Shown here: positions 35,231 to 42,809 of the stretch, piece after piece
Layout: the number at the start of each line of letters is the position of its first letter
How positions within the stretch are numbered: position 1 is the stretch's first letter
Assembly (NCBI GenBank): GCA_026932425.1
Contig: JAIXKN010000079.1
Coordinates: forward strand, 3,409-47,679
Reading direction: 5' to 3'
Origin: Burkholderiales bacterium
GTDB taxonomy: Bacteria; Pseudomonadota; Gammaproteobacteria; Burkholderiales; Burkholderiaceae_C
Length of the DNA: 44,271 bases
Notes under the pieces: model-generated
The model's database searches: none
What the model was told of the DNA's origin: nothing
Seen by the model: only the letters and a program-made list of their open reading frames with translations
Translations under genes and position numbers: made by a program

Positions 35231-37002
35231 CAGAAGCTCTCCGGCTCGGCGGGCTCGGTCTGCGTGACGTAGCCCGGCTTCACCTCGAGGTCCGGCTGCA
35301 CGCCCAGCATGCGCAGCGTCTGCTGCACGACCTGGCTGAAGACGGGAGCGGCGACCTCGCCGCCGTAATAGACGCCGGTGGGCTCGTCGACCATCACCGC
35401 GACGACGATGCGCGGATCGGTCACCGGCGCAACGCCGACGAACCAGGCGCGATAGCGGTTCGTGTAGCCCTTGCCCTCCTGCTTGCGCGCGGTGCCGGTC
35501 TTGCCGCCGACGCTGTAGCCGACGGTCTGCGCCTTCGGCGCGGTGCCGCCGGGCCCCGCGGCCATGCGCAGCATCTCGCGCACCGCGCGTGCCGTTGACT
35601 GCGAGACCACGCGCTGGCCCTGCGTCGCCGCCTGGCGGCGCAGCAGCGTGATCGGGACGAGTTCACCGTCGTGCGCGAACACGGTGTAGGCATGCGCGAG
35701 CTGGAGCAGGCTCGTCGACAGGCCGTAGCCGTAGCTCATCGTCGCCTGCTCGATCGGGCGCCAGCTCTTGTAGGGGCGCAAGCGGCCGGTGACTGCGCCG
35801 GGGAAGTCGATCTGCGGCTTCTGCCCGAAACCGACCTGCGAATAGAGCTCCCACATCTCGCGCGGCTGCATCTGCATCGCCAGCTTCACGGTGCCGACGT
35901 TGCTCGACTTCTGCACCACCTGCGCGACCGTGAGCACGCCGTTGGCGTGCGCGTCGCTGATCGTCCGCCCGCTCACGACGATGCGGCCGGGCGCGGTCTG
36001 GATCGGCGTGTCCGGCCTCACCATCTTCTTCTCGAGCGCCAGCGCGATCACGAAGGGCTTCATCGTCGAGCCCGGCTCGAAGACGTCGGTCAGCGCCCGG
36101 TTGCGCAGCTTGGCCCCGCTCATGCTCTGCCGCTGCGCCGGGTCGTAGCCGGGATAGTTGGCCAGCGCCAGCACCTCGCCGCTGCGCGCATCGAGCACGA
36201 CGGCGCTGCCGGCCTTGGCGCGATGCGCGACGACCGCCTCGCGCACACGCTGGTAGGCGAAGAACTGCACCTTGGAGTCGATCGAGAGCTGGACGTCGCG
36301 GCCGTCGGTGGGCTCGACCGCGTCGCCGATGTCCTCGACCACGCGTCCCAGACGATCGCGGACCACCGTGCGCGACCCCGCGACGCCGCGCAGCGTGCCG
36401 TCGAAGCGCAGCTCGATGCCTTCCTGCCCGGCCTCCTCGATGTTCGTGAAGCCGACGACATGCGCCGCCGCTTCGCCTTCGGGGTAGCTGCGTTTGTATT
36501 CGCGCTGCTCGTAGACGCCCTTGATGCCCAGCGCCTTCACCGCGTCCCAGATCGGCTCGTCGACCTGGCGCGCGAGCCAGACGAAGTTGCGCGAGCGCGA
36601 AAGCCGCTCCTCGAGCTCGGCCGGCTTGAGACGCAGCAGCCGTGCCAGCTCCCGGCGCTGCCGGGCATCGGCATCGAAGTCCTTGGGGATCGCCCAGACC
36701 GAGGGCGTGGCCACGCTGCTGGCGAGCACCACGCCGTTGCGGTCGAGCACGCGGCCGCGGCTGGCCTGGACCTGCAGCGTGTGCGTGAAGCGCTTCTCGC
36801 CCTCCTTCTGGTAGAAGTCGGTGCCGATGAGCTGGATGTAGACCGCGCGCCCGATCAGCCCGATGAAGGCCAGACCCACGAGCGCGACGATGAAGCGCGA
36901 ACGCCAGGGCGGCGTCTTGCTCGCCAGCAGCGGGCTCGTGGCGTAGTCCAGGCTGCGGACACCGCCGGTGCCGTTGCGCGCTCGCGCCCTGGGCCGCGTC
37001 AT
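35230..37002 (-). CDS. ftsI: Septal peptidoglycan transpeptidase FtsI (PBP3)
   Basis: The 590-residue bitopic class B PBP cross-links septal peptidoglycan. It has a cytosolic start, a TM helix near 37-58 and the pedestal domain with SRGRVLDRNGVVLASS. The transpeptidase domain carries all three motifs: STMK (312-315), SSN (366-368) and KTGT (501-504). It works with FtsW and with FtsQ/L/B. Both ends overlap neighbours: the ATG lies in the ftsL stop (ATGA) and its stop in the murE start. Confidence 0.98.
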   Translation of the reverse strand: MTRPRARARNGTGGVRSLDYATSPLLASKTPPWRSRFIVALVGLAFIGLIGRAVYIQLIGTDFYQKEGEKRFTHTLQVQASRGRVLDRNGVVLASSVATPSVWAIPKDFDADARQRRELARLLRLKPAELEERLSRSRNFVWLARQVDEPIWDAVKALGIKGVYEQREYKRSYPEGEAAAHVVGFTNIEEAGQEGIELRFDGTLRGVAGSRTVVRDRLGRVVEDIGDAVEPTDGRDVQLSIDSKVQFFAYQRVREAVVAHRAKAGSAVVLDARSGEVLALANYPGYDPAQRQSMSGAKLRNRALTDVFEPGSTMKPFVIALALEKKMVRPDTPIQTAPGRIVVSGRTISDAHANGVLTVAQVVQKSSNVGTVKLAMQMQPREMWELYSQVGFGQKPQIDFPGAVTGRLRPYKSWRPIEQATMSYGYGLSTSLLQLAHAYTVFAHDGELVPITLLRRQAATQGQRVVSQSTARAVREMLRMAAGPGGTAPKAQTVGYSVGGKTGTARKQEGKGYTNRYRAWFVGVAPVTDPRIVVAVMVDEPTGVYYGGEVAAPVFSQVVQQTLRMLGVQPDLEVKPGYVTQTEPAEPESF

Positions 37003-37310
37003 CGCACGCCCTCCGCACCCGAAGCCGGCGCCTGCGCGGCCGCTTCGACGACGTACTGCGTCACCGCCGGGGTCGGCGCGCGCATGCGCAGGCGCTCGCT
37101 GGCCACCTTCTGCACGCGCAGCAGCGTGGCCTGCGCCTGGCGCTCGGCATCCAGCCGCCGTGCCTCGGCGTCGAGCTGGCGTGCCTGCACCTGCGCCCGG
37201 TCCAGCAGCGTGAACAGCCGCCGCGCCTCGTAGGAGACGTTGACGAGGTAGAGCGCCGAGCCGATGAGCCCGACCAGCAGCAGCAGCGCCAGGGTCTTGC
37301 TCCCGAGCAT
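36999..37310 (-). CDS. ftsL: Cell division protein FtsL
   Basis: The 103-residue bitopic protein has one TM helix (LALLLLVGLIGSALYLVNVS) followed by a periplasmic coiled coil rich in Arg, Gln, Leu and Ala (YEARRLFTLLDRAQVQARQL). LRVQKVASERLRMRAPTP matches the conserved end of FtsL. It binds FtsB and FtsQ. Sequence conservation is low in the family; the assignment also rests on its place between rsmH and ftsI. The ATG shares a base with the rsmH stop. Confidence 0.93.
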   Translation of the reverse strand: MLGSKTLALLLLVGLIGSALYLVNVSYEARRLFTLLDRAQVQARQLDAEARRLDAERQAQATLLRVQKVASERLRMRAPTPAVTQYVVEAAAQAPASGAEGVR

Positions 37311-38245
37311 CAGGCCGCCTCCGTGCGCTCGGCCACGCGCATCACGGCCGAGCGCGCCCGCGGGTTGGCGCGCAGCTCCTCGGCGCCGGGGCGGATGCGC
37401 CCCAGTGCCTCGAGTCGCAGCGGCCGCTGCGGCGCGAACGGCACGCGGCGGTCGACCTCGTCGCGGCTCTCGCGCGCGATGAAGCGCTTGACGATGCGGT
37501 CCTCGAGCGAATGGAAGCTGATCACGACCAGCCGCCCGCCCGGCACCAGGAGTGCCAGCGCCGCGTTCAGCCCCTGCTCGAGCGCCTCGAGCTCGGCGTT
37601 GACATGAATCCGAAGGCCCTGAAACGTGCGCGTTGCAGGGTCCTGGCCCGGCTCGCGGGTCTTGACGACGCCAGCCACGAGTGCGGCCAGCTCCCCGGTG
37701 CTTCGAACGGGAGACCCGCTCTCGCGGCGAGCAACAAGCGCACGCGCAATCTTCCGAGCAAACCGTTCTTCGCCATGGTTCTCCAGCACCCAGGTGATGT
37801 CGCGCTCGTCGGCGCGTGCAAGAAAGTCCGCGGCGGTCTCGCCGCGGGTCGGATCCATGCGCATGTCCAGCGGCGCGTCGAAGCGGAAGCTGAAACCGCG
37901 CTCGGCGGTGTCGATCTGCGGGCTGCTCACGCCCAGGTCGAGCAGCACGCCGCTGACCTGCCGCACGCCGCGCGCGGCGAGCTCCCCCTGCATGTCGGCA
38001 TAGCTCGCGTGCACGATCACGAAACGCGGGTCGACGATCTCCGCGGCCGCGGCCACCGCCTCGGGGTCGCGGTCGAAGGCGTAGAGCCGGCCCGCGGGCG
38101 AGAGGCGCCCGAGGACCGCGCGCGCATGCCCGCCGCGGCCGAAGGTCCCATCGACGTAGATGCCGCCGGGCTGCGTCACGAGCGCCTCGACGGCCTCGGC
38201 GAGCAGCACGGTCTGGTGCAGGCCCGTGCCCATCGCGCCGCTCAC
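37310..38245 (-). CDS. rsmH: 16S rRNA (cytosine(1402)-N(4))-methyltransferase RsmH
   Basis: The 311-residue SAM-dependent enzyme methylates C1402 in the ribosomal P site. Seen are [13 protein letters not shown], the SAM loop [46 protein letters not shown] and [16 protein letters not shown]. The start is GTG 38245, overlapping the mraZ stop (GTGA); ATG 38233, four codons on, is an alternative. Oddly, about 200 bases inside the gene (37595-37785) use many A/T-ending codons such as CTT, GTT, GCT, TCT, ATT and TTT, unlike the flanks, while the protein stays conserved. Confidence 0.96.
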   Translation of the reverse strand: MSGAMGTGLHQTVLLAEAVEALVTQPGGIYVDGTFGRGGHARAVLGRLSPAGRLYAFDRDPEAVAAAAEIVDPRFVIVHASYADMQGELAARGVRQVSGVLLDLGVSSPQIDTAERGFSFRFDAPLDMRMDPTRGETAADFLARADERDITWVLENHGEERFARKIARALVARRESGSPVRSTGELAALVAGVVKTREPGQDPATRTFQGLRIHVNAELEALEQGLNAALALLVPGGRLVVISFHSLEDRIVKRFIARESRDEVDRRVPFAPQRPLRLEALGRIRPGAEELRANPRARSAVMRVAERTEAA

Positions 38246-38679
38246 CGGATGACGGCCTTCTGCAGCGTTTCGGGGCGCTCGCCGGCCAGCATGCGCGCCT
38301 CGCGCTCATCGTAGCGGGCGCTGTCCCAGAGCTCGAAGTAGGCGCCCACGCCCATGAACTTGACCTCGCGCTCGAAACCGGCCCACTTGCGCAGCTCCGG
38401 AGGGATGTGCACGCGCGAGGAGCCGTCGAGCTCGACGTCGGTCGCCGAGCCGACGAAGAGCCGCCGCCAGCCGTCCATCTCGAGCGGCCAGGCGCGCATG
38501 TCGGCCTCGAACTGCTCCCACACCGGCACCGGGTACAGCGACAGGCAGCCATCCGGCGACTTGGCGACCACCATCTGTCCGGCCACCGATTCCTTGAGCG
38601 CGGCCGCGAACTTCGAAGGCACGGTCACCCGCCCCTTCTCGTCCACCTTGACCACCGGTCCGCCGCGATAGCCCGCCAC
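38242..38679 (-). CDS. mraZ: Transcriptional regulator MraZ
   Basis: The 145-residue product contains two SpoVT/AbrB-type DNA-binding halves: [20 protein letters not shown] and [19 protein letters not shown], each with the D-x-x-x-R type turn. MraZ represses its own dcw operon by binding direct repeats. The frame is open to a GTG at 38709, but I place the start at GTG 38679. There the protein lines up with the M-x-R-G start of the family, GGGGAG lies about nine bases upstream, and the predicted transcription start (about 38701) would lie downstream of the 38709 codon. The stop overlaps the rsmH start. Confidence 0.9.
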   Translation of the reverse strand: MAGYRGGPVVKVDEKGRVTVPSKFAAALKESVAGQMVVAKSPDGCLSLYPVPVWEQFEADMRAWPLEMDGWRRLFVGSATDVELDGSSRVHIPPELRKWAGFEREVKFMGVGAYFELWDSARYDEREARMLAGERPETLQKAVIR

Positions 38680-38709
38680 TCTCTGCCACTCCCCGCCACG
38701 AAACTGCAC
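38671..38709 (-). promoter_or_regulatory. Probable MraZ operator: four GTG-led repeats at 10-base spacing
   Basis: Read on the minus strand: GTGCAGTTTC, GTGGCGGGGA, GTGGCAGAGA, GTGGCGGGCT, with the GTGs starting at exactly 38709, 38699, 38689 and 38679. Known MraZ sites are three or more TGGG-type direct repeats at 10-base period, one turn of helix, in front of mraZ. The last three copies match well; the first keeps only GTG. The last copy contains the proposed mraZ start codon, and the middle ones contain its ribosome binding site. Confidence 0.75.
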
Positions 38710-38737
38710 TTTACCCGAAGAATTCGCGCTCGGTCAA
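38708..38737 (-). promoter_or_regulatory. Sigma-70-type promoter of the dcw cluster
   Basis: On the minus strand TTGACC (38737-38732) and TAAAGT (38713-38708) are separated by 18 bases. Transcription would start near 38701, inside the MraZ repeats, so MraZ binding would block it. The AT-rich run TTCTTTTTTTCCAC just upstream could act as an UP-like element. The rest of the 240 bases up to the plus-strand dehydrogenase gene shows no gene or further clear site. Confidence 0.65.
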
Positions 38738-38948
38738 CGCCGCCCTGTGGAAAAAAAGAAGAGGAATCAATCACTTAGAGCCGGATTTCGAAGTCGAATC
38801 TGTGCATTAGTTGTTCAAAAACAAGCGCTTGAAGACGGGAGCGAAAGTGCTACCTGAAGAAATCCGGACCTTCCAGACCTCGGTCCGGAGCTCACGGTCC
38901 AGCGCCTGGGGCCCAGCGTCGCCCACCTAGAATGCGCAGCCTGTCTGC

Positions 38949-39986
38949 ATGAACGCGCCGGGAGCGGCATTGAGCGAGGATCTGGAACGCCTGGCGGCGC
39001 TGTACCGCACGATGGTGCGGATCCGCTGCTTCGAGAATGCGGCCGAAGCCGCGAGCCAGGGCGGCGTGAGCGCCTTCGGCGAGGCGGCGCACGGCCGGGC
39101 GCAGGTTCGCGGCCCGCTGCACCTCTCGACCGGGCAGGAGGCGGTGGCGGCCGGCGTCTGCGCACACCTGCGGCGCGAGGACTACCTGACGTCGACGCAT
39201 CGCGGCCACGGCCACACCCTGGCCAAGGGCGCCAATCCGGCGCGGATGATGGCCGAGCTCTTCGGCAAGGCCAGCGGCTTCAACGGTGGCAAGGGCGGAT
39301 CGATGCACATCGCCGACTTCTCGGTCGGCATGCTGGGCGCCAACGGCGTCGTCGCCGCCGGGCTGCCGATCGCCGTCGGCGCCGCACACGCACTGAAGCT
39401 GCAGCGCCGGGATGCGATCACCGCCTGCTTCTTCGGCGACGGCGCGATCAACCGCGGCCCCTTCCTCGAGGCGCTGAACTGGGCCCGCGTGCACGAGCTC
39501 CCGGTGCTCTTCGTCTGCGAGGACAACCGCTGGAGCGCAACGACCGCCAGCGGCCCGATGATCGCGGGCCTGGGCGCCGGTGCACGCGCCGCGGCGCTGG
39601 ACATCGGCTCGCTCGAGGTCGACGGCAACGACGTGCTCGCCGTCCATGCCGCGGCCGGCCGCCTGGTCGATGAAGTGCGCAGCGGCGGCGGGCCGCGGCT
39701 GCTGCACGCCCGCACCTACCGCGTCAAGGGCCATGTCTCGGTCGACCCGGCGACCTACCGCGATCCCGCGGAACTGGCGGCAGCGCTGCTGACCGATCCG
39801 ATCGCCCGCGCGCGCGCCGCCTATCTCGCGCTCCCGGCTGCCGAGCAAGGGACGCTCGACGCGATCGACGCGGCCGCCACTGCCGAGATCGAGGCCGCCC
39901 TCGCCGCCGCCGAGGCGGCGCCCTGGCCCGATCCGGCCAGCGCCTACACCGACGTGCAGGACACCGGCGCGGGGGTCTGGCGATGA
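38949..39986 (+). CDS. Thiamine-diphosphate 2-oxo acid/acetoin dehydrogenase E1, alpha subunit
   Basis: The 345-residue product has the ThDP motif from GDG (163-165, in FFGDGAINRGPF) to Asn193 (VCEDNRW). HLSTGQEAVAAGV, STHRGHGHTLAKG and GKGGSMHIADF are shared with acetoin dehydrogenase (AcoA) and PDH E1-alpha. About 20 residues (around 36-55) are inserted before the GPLHLSTGQEA block compared with typical members. The stop overlaps the beta-subunit ATG (ATGA). No E2 or E3 gene is in the window, so the natural substrate (pyruvate, acetoin or a branched 2-oxo acid) cannot be fixed. The ribosome binding site is weak. Confidence 0.88.
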   Translation: MNAPGAALSEDLERLAALYRTMVRIRCFENAAEAASQGGVSAFGEAAHGRAQVRGPLHLSTGQEAVAAGVCAHLRREDYLTSTHRGHGHTLAKGANPARMMAELFGKASGFNGGKGGSMHIADFSVGMLGANGVVAAGLPIAVGAAHALKLQRRDAITACFFGDGAINRGPFLEALNWARVHELPVLFVCEDNRWSATTASGPMIAGLGAGARAAALDIGSLEVDGNDVLAVHAAAGRLVDEVRSGGGPRLLHARTYRVKGHVSVDPATYRDPAELAAALLTDPIARARAAYLALPAAEQGTLDAIDAAATAEIEAALAAAEAAPWPDPASAYTDVQDTGAGVWR

Positions 39987-40936
39987 GGATGAGCTATGCC
40001 GAGGCGGCAGCCGCTGCGCTCGCGCTCGAGATGCAGGCGCGTCCCGAGATCGTCGTGCTCGGCGAGGACGTCGGGCGCGGCGGCATCTTCGGCCAGTACA
40101 AGGGACTGCAGCAGCGCTTTAGCGCCGAGCGCGTGATCGACACGCCGATCAGCGAGGCCGCGATCCTCGGCGCGGGCGTGGGCATGGCGCTGGCCGGGCT
40201 GCGCCCGGTGGTCGAGATGCGCGTCGTCGACTTCGCGCTCTGCGGCATGGACGAGCTCGTCAACCAGGCGGCGAAGAACCGCTTCATGTTCGGCGGCCAG
40301 GGCCGCGTGCCGATGGTCGTGCGCATGCCCATCGGCATCTGGGACGCGTCGGCGGCGCAGCACTCGCAGAGCCTCGAAGCCTGGTTCGCGCACCTGCCCG
40401 GCGTCGTCGTCGTCGCTCCCTCGACGCCGCAGGACAACAGCGCGCTGCTGCGCGCGGCACTGGCCTGCGGCGACCCGGTCGTCTACCTCGAGCACAAGAC
40501 GCTGTGGGGAACGAGCGGCGAAGTCGATCCCGACGAGGTCGCGACCCTGGGCCGCGCACGCCTGCGCCGCAGCGGGAAGGACCTGACGCTGGTGAGCTGG
40601 AGCCGCCAGCTGCTGGCCTGCGAGGAGGCCTGCGAGGCGCTGGCCGCCGAAGGCATCGCGGTCGAACTGATCGATCTGGCCACGCTCTGGCCCTGGGACC
40701 GCGACGCGGTGCTGGCTTCCTGCGCGCGCACCGGTGCGCTGCTCGTCGTGCACGAGGCGGTGCAGGTTGCGGGCTTCGGCGCCGAGATCGCCGCCACCGT
40801 CGCCGAGGCGCTGGGCTGCAAGGTCCGGCGCCTGGGCGCGCCGCGCATCCCGGTCGGCTATTCGCCGGTGCTCGAGGCGCAGTCGCGCATCGGCGCGGCC
40901 GACATCGTCGCCGCGGCGCGCATGCTGCTGCGGTGA
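39983..40936 (+). CDS. Thiamine-diphosphate 2-oxo acid/acetoin dehydrogenase E1, beta subunit
   Basis: The 317-residue product starts MRMSYAEAAAAALALEMQ. It has the family blocks VVLGEDVGRGGIFGQYKGL, ERVIDTPISEAAILGAGVGM and NQAAKNRFMFGGQ. The C-terminal transketolase-like domain has TLVSWSRQLLACEEA, IDLATLWPWDRDAVL and VVHEAVQVAGFGAEIAATV. It forms the alpha2beta2 E1 with the upstream gene. Start and stop overlaps show coupling. A TRAP transporter subunit gene follows after 34 bases and may share the transcript, hinting at uptake of a carboxylate feeding this enzyme. Confidence 0.9.
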   Translation: MRMSYAEAAAAALALEMQARPEIVVLGEDVGRGGIFGQYKGLQQRFSAERVIDTPISEAAILGAGVGMALAGLRPVVEMRVVDFALCGMDELVNQAAKNRFMFGGQGRVPMVVRMPIGIWDASAAQHSQSLEAWFAHLPGVVVVAPSTPQDNSALLRAALACGDPVVYLEHKTLWGTSGEVDPDEVATLGRARLRRSGKDLTLVSWSRQLLACEEACEALAAEGIAVELIDLATLWPWDRDAVLASCARTGALLVVHEAVQVAGFGAEIAATVAEALGCKVRRLGAPRIPVGYSPVLEAQSRIGAADIVAAARMLLR

Positions 40937-40970
40937 GCACGGACGACCGACACGACCTCTCGAGCACCGC

Positions 40971-41552
40971 ATGTCCGCATCGCCGCACGAGCCCGATCCC
41001 GATCGCACGCCGCCGGCCGACCCCGCGGCGGCCGAGGCCAAGCCGCGCGTGCCGCTGGCCATCGAGGACTGGCTCACCGTGGTCGTGATGGCGCTGCTGG
41101 CGCTGATCACCTTCGCCAATGTGCTGGTGCGCTACTTCAGCAGCCAGTCCTTCGCCTGGACCGAGGAGGTCTCGATCTTCCTGATGATCGTGCTCGCGCT
41201 GGTCGCCGGTTCGGCGGCGGTGGCGCGCAACCGCCACATCCGCATCGAGTTCTTCGCCGACGCCGGCCCCGCGCGGCGGCGCCGACGCCTCGCGCGCTTC
41301 GCCTCGGCGATGACCGCCCTGCTCTTCCTGCTGCTGGCGTTCCTGAGCATGCGCATGGTCTACGACGACATCCGCTTCGAGGAGACTTCGCCGGGCATCG
41401 GCGTGCCGCAGTGGTGGTACTCGATCTGGCTGCCGGTGTTCGCGCTCGCGATCGCCGGCCGCGCGATCGGACTCTTCATCCGGCAGGGGCGCGAATTAGT
41501 AAGTGACGGAACCCATCACGACAGCGAGCGCGATCCATCACCCGGCGCCTGA
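40971..41552 (+). CDS. TRAP transporter small permease (DctQ-like), lacking its partner genes
   Basis: The 193-residue product has about four TM segments: LTVVVMALLALITFANVLVR, EEVSIFLMIVLALVAGSAAV, FASAMTALLFLLLAFLSM and WYSIWLPVFALAIAGRAIG. It also has the typical QSFAWTEEVSIF and NRHIRIEFF blocks. DctQ normally pairs with the large permease DctM and the binding protein DctP, and none is present. After RQGRELVS the tail is a polar 15 residues. An overlapping GTG-started frame at 41503 reads VTEPITTASAI, which could be the first codons of a lost dctM. The toxin-antitoxin island begins directly after. The truncation point is inference. Confidence 0.85.
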   Translation: MSASPHEPDPDRTPPADPAAAEAKPRVPLAIEDWLTVVVMALLALITFANVLVRYFSSQSFAWTEEVSIFLMIVLALVAGSAAVARNRHIRIEFFADAGPARRRRRLARFASAMTALLFLLLAFLSMRMVYDDIRFEETSPGIGVPQWWYSIWLPVFALAIAGRAIGLFIRQGRELVSDGTHHDSERDPSPGA

Positions 41553-41608
41553 GCCCGGAGCCCGAGGTACGCAAGAGGCTGGTTGTTCTCGCTGCGGGCG
41601 CGTCTCTC

Positions 41609-41671
41609 TTGTACATCCCTCTTGTACATCCCTCTTGTACGTCGATCTTGTACGGCACAATGACGTACAAT
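41609..41671 (+). promoter_or_regulatory. 13-base TTGTAC iterons: probable autoregulatory operator of the TacA-TacT module
   Basis: TTGTAC occurs at 41609, 41622, 41635 and 41648, exactly 13 bases apart; the first two units, TCTTGTACATCCC, are identical. An inverted copy GTACAA is at 41665-41670 and is part of a TACAAT -10-like hexamer (41666-41671). The array ends 25 bases before the antitoxin ATG. Ribbon-helix-helix antitoxins repress their operons by binding such repeated half-sites. Confidence 0.65.
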
Positions 41672-41696
41672 TACGCCTCCTCCACGGAGGGATGCC

Positions 41697-41987
41697 ATGG
41701 CCCCATCCGAGACCACCCGCACCGCCCGCGTCGAAGCGCGCATCGCGCCCGACGCGCTCGCCGTCGTCCGTCGCGCCGCGGAGTTGCAGGGCCGCAGCAT
41801 CAGTGACTTCGTCGTCGCCGCCGCCCTCAAGGATGCACAGCGCACCATCGAAGATGCGCAGATCATCCGGCTCAGCGTCGAGGATCAGCAGCGCTTCGCC
41901 GCGCTGTTGATCGATCCGCCTCCCCTGGCGGCTGCGATGAAGCGCGCGCTGAAGGCCAGGCAAAGCCTGATCGCCGACGTCAAGTGA
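41697..41987 (+). CDS. DUF1778/TacA-like ribbon-helix-helix antitoxin
   Basis: The 96-residue product has an N-terminal ribbon-helix-helix (TTRTARVEARIAPDALAVVR, RRAAELQGRSISDFVVAAAL). The C-terminal neutralising tail contains IIRLSVEDQQRFAALLIDPP, the DUF1778 signature. It should bind the downstream acetyltransferase and repress the operon through the iterons. GGAGGG precedes the ATG by about eight bases. The TGA overlaps the toxin GTG (GTGA), fixing both coding ends. Confidence 0.92.
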   Translation: MAPSETTRTARVEARIAPDALAVVRRAAELQGRSISDFVVAAALKDAQRTIEDAQIIRLSVEDQQRFAALLIDPPPLAAAMKRALKARQSLIADVK

Positions 41988-42496
41988 CCGCGCCGTTTCG
42001 CCTGGAGCCCCTGGGGCCCAGCCACGAACGGGGCGGATTCTCCTGCGGCGTCGAGGTGCTGGATCAGTACCTCGCCACACGCGCCGGCCAGGACGTTCGG
42101 CGCCGCGTCAGCGCCTGTTATGTCGCCGTCGAAGTCAGCTCCGGCAAGCTGGCAGGCTTCTACACCCTGGCTGCCGCGAGCGTGCCGCTGGTCGAATTGC
42201 CGTCGGATGTGAGCAAGCGCCTCCCACGCTATCCCGCGGTCCCGGTGGCCCGGCTCGGCCGCTTGGCCATCGCCAACGCGTTCCAGGGGAAGGGACTCGG
42301 CGGCGCCCTGCTCGCCGATGCCGCCCTGTGCGCTGCCCGGTCGGAGCTTGCAGTCTTCGCACTGGTCGTCGACGCCAAGGACGAAGAGGCAGGCGCCTTC
42401 TACCGCCATCACGGTTTCGAGCCCATCGGCGGCAATGAGCGGAAGTTGTTCCTCGCGCTCGAGCGGTTCACCCGGACGGCCGAGGGGTCCGTCTGA
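41984..42496 (+). CDS. TacT-like GNAT acetyltransferase toxin
   Basis: The 170-residue GNAT protein has the acetyl-CoA loop in VARLGRLAIANAFQGKGLGG and the tyrosine-containing FYRHHGFEPI near the C-terminus. FSCGVEVLDQYLATRAGQD is the typical N-terminal block of TacT toxins. These toxins acetylate the amino group of charged tRNA and stop translation. The gene starts at GTG 41984, overlapping the antitoxin stop by four bases. All motifs are intact, so the module is probably functional. Confidence 0.92.
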   Translation: MTAPFRLEPLGPSHERGGFSCGVEVLDQYLATRAGQDVRRRVSACYVAVEVSSGKLAGFYTLAAASVPLVELPSDVSKRLPRYPAVPVARLGRLAIANAFQGKGLGGALLADAALCAARSELAVFALVVDAKDEEAGAFYRHHGFEPIGGNERKLFLALERFTRTAEGSV

Positions 42497-42522
42497 ACCG
42501 CGTGCGCAGGGCCAAAACGTCT

Positions 42523-42538
42523 TAGCGTCATGATGCTA
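42523..42538. promoter_or_regulatory. Palindromic operator candidate of the RelB-RelE-like module
   Basis: TAGCGTCATGATGCTA is palindromic in seven of eight pairs. It lies 34 bases before the GTG start of the antitoxin gene, in the 76-base gap after the acetyltransferase toxin gene. This is a typical place for an antitoxin-bound operator. No clear promoter hexamers were identified. Confidence 0.5.
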
Positions 42539-42572
42539 GGATGCCTTCGTCGCCCACCCTCGGAGATCCACC

Positions 42573-42809
42573 GTGGCCGCCGCCGACGTCGTCCGCTCCA
42601 CCGTCTATCTGCTGCCCGAGCTGCACCAGGCCTTGCGCCTGAAGGCCGCGCAAAGCCAGCGCAGCATGTCCGACATCGTCAACGAAGCCCTGCGCCAGGC
42701 GCTGCGTGAGGACGAGGAGGACCTGGCTGCCGTGCGTTCGCGCGCGAAGGAGCGGGCTCTCAGCTACGAGGATTTCCTAAGCAAGCTCAAGGCCGATGGC
42801 ACGCTTTGA
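42573..42809 (+). CDS. CopG/RelB-like antitoxin
   Basis: The 78-residue product has a ribbon-helix-helix part (VRSTVYLLPELHQALRLKAA, QSQRSMSDIVNEALRQALRE) and an acidic tail ending SYEDFLSKLKADGTL, suited to wrapping a RelE-type toxin. The start is GTG 42573 with GGAG eight bases upstream. It overlaps the toxin gene by 14 bases, a normal layout for type II modules. Confidence 0.88.
   Translation: MAAADVVRSTVYLLPELHQALRLKAAQSQRSMSDIVNEALRQALREDEEDLAAVRSRAKERALSYEDFLSKLKADGTL

Noticed and set aside
38680-38709. Longer MraZ starting at GTG 38709
   Set aside because: That codon lies upstream of the predicted transcription start, and the extra ten residues come from the operator repeats; GTG 38679 matches the family start.
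41609-41653. Possible CRISPR-like array (repeats at 13 bases)
   Set aside because: The repeats are directly adjacent without spacers and lie at a toxin-antitoxin promoter; they fit an operator.
41503-41910. Open frame starting VTEPITTASAI as a full gene
   Set aside because: After about 11 residues it has no transporter-like sequence and runs out of frame through the operator and antitoxin gene. At most it is a dctM remnant.
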